Source: Atopobiaceae bacterium
Lineage (GTDB): Bacteria; Actinomycetota; Coriobacteriia; Coriobacteriales; Atopobiaceae
Length of the DNA stretch: 64,000 bases
Direction: 5' to 3'
Assembly: GCA_022482785.1 (NCBI GenBank)
Contig: JAKVON010000013.1
Location: 1-64,000, forward strand
Shown: in pieces, positions 61,521-64,000 of the stretch
Layout of the letters: every line of letters begins with the position of its first letter
Numbering within the stretch: the first letter of the stretch is position 1
Made by a program: the position numbers and the translations under genes
The notes under the pieces: generated by a model
Told to the model about the DNA's origin: nothing
The model's input: only the letters and a program-made list of their open reading frames with translations
Databases searched by the model: none

Positions 61521-62453
61521 TCACGCCCCGATCTTCGACTCCATTCCTATCGAGAGCGCATATTCGTGGAATGGTGATAGGTCGCGATCGTCGAGCGGAT
61601 CGGGCGGGCATTCGTATTCCCTGCCCATCTTGCGGTACTTGTCCCGCGCGAGCGTGTGGTAGGGCAGCAGGTTCACCCGGAGGGCGCCGGCGGCCTTGAG
61701 CCAGTCGATCATGGCGACGAGAAGCTCGGGGTCGTGGTTGAATCCGGGTATCACGGGGATGCGCACGTTCACCTTCTCGGGACACCTCTGAAGGAGGAGC
61801 GCCAGGTTCGCCTTGACGAGGCGGCCGTCTCCCCCGGTGACGCGCCTGAGCGTCTCGTCGTCGAGATGCTTGAGGTCGTAGAGGAAGTGGTCGACCAGCG
61901 GCTCCGCGGCCTCGATGGTCCAGGCCGCGACGTTGCCGGTCGTCTCGACGGCGGTGTCGAGACCGCGCGCCCTCGCGCCTTTGAGCAGGGCGAGCGCCCA
62001 CTCGCTGTTGGCGAGCGGCTCCCCGCCGCTCAGCGTGAGGCCGCCGCCCGACGTCTCGTAGTAGTCGCGGTCGCGCTCGGCCTCGTCGAGGACGTCGCCC
62101 GCCGTCCTCGTCCTGCCTTGCAGCTCGAGTGCCTCGTGCAGGCAGGAGCGCTCGCAGAGCCGGCACCCCGAGCACCGCGCGGGGTCGAACGAGAAAGTCC
62201 CGCCGACGAAGGCGATCGCGTGCTCCGGGCAGGCGCCCTCGCACTCGCGGCACCCCACGCAGCGCTCGGCGTCGTGGAAGAGCGCAGGCAGCCCCGACTG
62301 CGTCTCGGGATTCGCGCACCAGGGGCAGTGCAGCGGGCATCCCTCGAGGAAGACCGTCGTGCGGATGCCCGGCCCGTCGTGCGTCGCGAATCGCTCGAGG
62401 TTCGCGACCCTCACCCGCACGTCATCGCGACCAGCGGGAGCTTTCTCCTCCAT
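61521..62453 (-). CDS. Glycyl-radical enzyme activating protein (radical SAM)
   Basis: A 310-residue activase. The radical SAM cluster motif is in EGCPLHCPWCANPETQSG (CxxxCxxC). Two ferredoxin-like 4Fe-4S motifs follow: CVGCRECEGACP and CSGCRLCERSCL, the larger form that partners dehydratase/eliminase-type enzymes. GGGLTLSGGEPLAN binds SAM. ATG 62453 follows AGAGGAG. It lies 23 bp after the glycyl-radical enzyme gene. Confidence 0.92.
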   Translation of the reverse strand: MEEKAPAGRDDVRVRVANLERFATHDGPGIRTTVFLEGCPLHCPWCANPETQSGLPALFHDAERCVGCRECEGACPEHAIAFVGGTFSFDPARCSGCRLCERSCLHEALELQGRTRTAGDVLDEAERDRDYYETSGGGLTLSGGEPLANSEWALALLKGARARGLDTAVETTGNVAAWTIEAAEPLVDHFLYDLKHLDDETLRRVTGGDGRLVKANLALLLQRCPEKVNVRIPVIPGFNHDPELLVAMIDWLKAAGALRVNLLPYHTLARDKYRKMGREYECPPDPLDDRDLSPFHEYALSIGMESKIGA

Positions 62454-62476
62454 CGCGTCTCCTCTCACAGAGCTCG

Positions 62477-64000
62477 TCACTCGTCCCAGAGCGTGCGGCT
62501 GATGACCTCGTCCTGCACGTCCTTGCCGAGGTTGACGAAGACCGCGCTGTAGCCCGCCACGCGGACGAGCAGGTCGGGGTAAAGCTCGGGATGCAGCTGG
62601 GCGTCCTCGAGCTGGCCCCTGTTCACCACCGTGACCATGAGCTGACAGCCGCCGCGGCGGAAGTAGGTGTCGAAGGCCATGCGCACCTTCTTGCGGTCGT
62701 GGTTGAACATGCGCGGCGTGAACTTGATGTTCTGGACGCTGCCGGCATGGTAGCGCGCGTCGAAGCGGCTGAGCGAGTTGAGCATGGCGGTGGGCCCGCT
62801 CTTCGCCGCGCCCCCCTGCGGGTTGTTCGCGGGGTTGAGGTAGACGCCGGCGTGGCGCCCGTCGGGGCTCGCCGCGGTCTCGTGGCCCCAGTCGGTGTTG
62901 GTCTGGTTGTTCGAGATGACGATGAGGTAGTAGCCCATGCCGCGCGCGATGCCGCGGTCGCGCACGCCCTTGGCCACGTGCTCGTAGAGCTCGTTGGCAA
63001 GGGTGTCGACGCCGTCGAGGTCGTTTCCGTACTTGTCCTCGTGCCAGAGGTCGAGGCGCAGCCTCTCCTCCCCCGGTCCCGCGAAGTCGTCGTCGCACGC
63101 GGCAACGACCTGCTCGAGCGTGTAGCGTCCCTCGTCGAAGACGAGCCGCTTGATGGCCCAGAGCGCGTCGGACGTGTTGATGTTTCCGTAGGTCTCGTTC
63201 GTGCCGCCGAGGATCTCGACCCCGCCGTCGAGCAGGGCCCTGCCGCGCGCCAGGCAGTCGTCCATGAGGATGGACGGGAACAGGAAGCTCACCTCGCGAC
63301 TCATGACCTCGTAGGAGTGGAACTGGGCCTCCACCGAGAGGTCGAGGTAATGGTCGAGCAGGCGGTAGTAATTGTCGAGCAGCGCCTCGAAGGTCGTGAG
63401 CTCGGAGAGGGGCGCCACGGGCACGCCGTCGCTCTTGTCGACCCCGTCTGCCGGGTCGACGCCGCCCTCGAGGCTCATCTGGAGGATCTTGAGCAGGTTG
63501 ATGAGGGTGTTGGGCGTTCCCACGCTCTTGCCCTGGATGACGAACTCGGTGCAGCCGAAGGGCACGTACTGCTCGGCCGTCTCGCGGCCCACGCGCATGG
63601 CGAACTCGACGGCCGGCACCTCGACGTCGTCGTTGTAGAGCGTGGGGTAGGTCGCGCCGGCCCCCAGGCAGTCGTAGGCGGCGTCCATGACGTCGGCCGG
63701 CGTGGTCGAGTCGAAGCGCAGCGTGAACTGCGGCTCCACGTAGCGGCACTCCCTGCACACGCGGAGCGCCAGACGGCAGAACAGGTCGGCGGCCTCGGGG
63801 TCGGGCCGTCCCTTCCCGCCCACGATGATGCGCCCGTTCACGGTGGTGCGGCGGTTCTCGATCATGGTCCAGAGGCTCTTGAGCCAGCGATGGGCGTCCC
63901 CCTCCGTGATGCGCCCGGCGTCGAGGTCGGCCTTCAGGAAGGGCCCGAGCACGACGTCCATGCGCCCGTAGTTGATGCAGCCCGCCACGAGGGCGTAGAG
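62477..64000 (-). CDS. Glycyl-radical enzyme (PFL2-like), 5' partial
   Basis: The gene runs out of the right edge; about 508 C-terminal residues are visible. The catalytic loop is VPFGCTEFVIQGKSVG: one Cys followed by a Glu (GCxE), as in dehydratases and lyases, and not the Cys-Cys of pyruvate formate-lyase. The radical glycine is in LLVRVAGYSAVFVNLGKDVQ near the C-terminus. SNNQTNTDWGHETAASPDGR is also typical. The substrate cannot be named; the two-cluster activase next to it supports an eliminase-type enzyme in anaerobic metabolism. Confidence 0.88.
   Translation of the reverse strand, partial: LYALVAGCINYGRMDVVLGPFLKADLDAGRITEGDAHRWLKSLWTMIENRRTTVNGRIIVGGKGRPDPEAADLFCRLALRVCRECRYVEPQFTLRFDSTTPADVMDAAYDCLGAGATYPTLYNDDVEVPAVEFAMRVGRETAEQYVPFGCTEFVIQGKSVGTPNTLINLLKILQMSLEGGVDPADGVDKSDGVPVAPLSELTTFEALLDNYYRLLDHYLDLSVEAQFHSYEVMSREVSFLFPSILMDDCLARGRALLDGGVEILGGTNETYGNINTSDALWAIKRLVFDEGRYTLEQVVAACDDDFAGPGEERLRLDLWHEDKYGNDLDGVDTLANELYEHVAKGVRDRGIARGMGYYLIVISNNQTNTDWGHETAASPDGRHAGVYLNPANNPQGGAAKSGPTAMLNSLSRFDARYHAGSVQNIKFTPRMFNHDRKKVRMAFDTYFRRGGCQLMVTVVNRGQLEDAQLHPELYPDLLVRVAGYSAVFVNLGKDVQDEVISRTLWDE

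Overview
The window comes from a high-GC, Gram-positive gut-type actinobacterium, most likely a member of the Coriobacteriia (Olsenella/Collinsella-like). The basis is GC-rich coding sequence with strong codon bias, Shine-Dalgarno starts, LPxTG/xPxTG surface proteins with VaFE and pilin-type domains, a phospho-beta-galactosidase, a PTS lactose/cellobiose IIA protein and a glycyl-radical enzyme pair. This assignment is inference; no rRNA is present.

Layout. 1-12.6 kb: parts of conjugative or mobilizable elements (VaFE surface protein, DUF3789 protein, ArdC-like antirestriction protein, MOB relaxase with MobC and a candidate oriT), with a frameshifted sce7726 gene, an IS256-family element, an sce7725 gene and a HigBA-like toxin-antitoxin pair embedded. 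12.6-33 kb: an accessory island holding a DUF4365 protein, a broken AbiH gene, an IS1595-family element, lacG, a YraN-like gene, a Gabija-like two-gene cassette between 43-bp direct repeats, a partial tRNA-Val attachment core flanked by phased repeats, an integrase remnant cut by a decayed IS21 element, IS3 and DUF3800 remnants, and an AT-rich restriction-modification system.

34-39 kb: a run of six short precursor-like genes sharing a roughly 68-residue Nif11-like leader that ends in Val-Ser-Gly-Gly. They carry different 9-15-residue, proline-rich tails ending in (or next to) cysteine; the first is split by an IS3 element and the last has an internal deletion. A seventh relative lies at 51.2 kb. 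No obvious modifying enzyme or exporter is nearby. This family is the best candidate here for an undescribed system.

39-50 kb: two giant surface proteins, one with a Tat signal and a sortase-like tail, the other with leucine-rich and about ten Ig-like repeats, both downstream of a regulator that fuses a BRO-N-like domain to TPR-like helices and a LuxR helix-turn-helix. 51-64 kb: an AbiE pair (toxin frameshifted) inserted among truncated genes, an intergenic repeat cluster, a NIF3-family protein, an SMR exporter behind a guanidine-III riboswitch, a pilin-like LPNTG protein, GH3 remnant plus PTS IIA, TetR regulator with a shortened MFS gene, and a glycyl-radical enzyme with its activase.

Many defence genes in the window are broken by frameshifts or insertions, so the region reads as an actively turning-over defence and mobile-element island. 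Several frameshifts lie in homopolymers, so sequencing error must be excluded before calling them biological.
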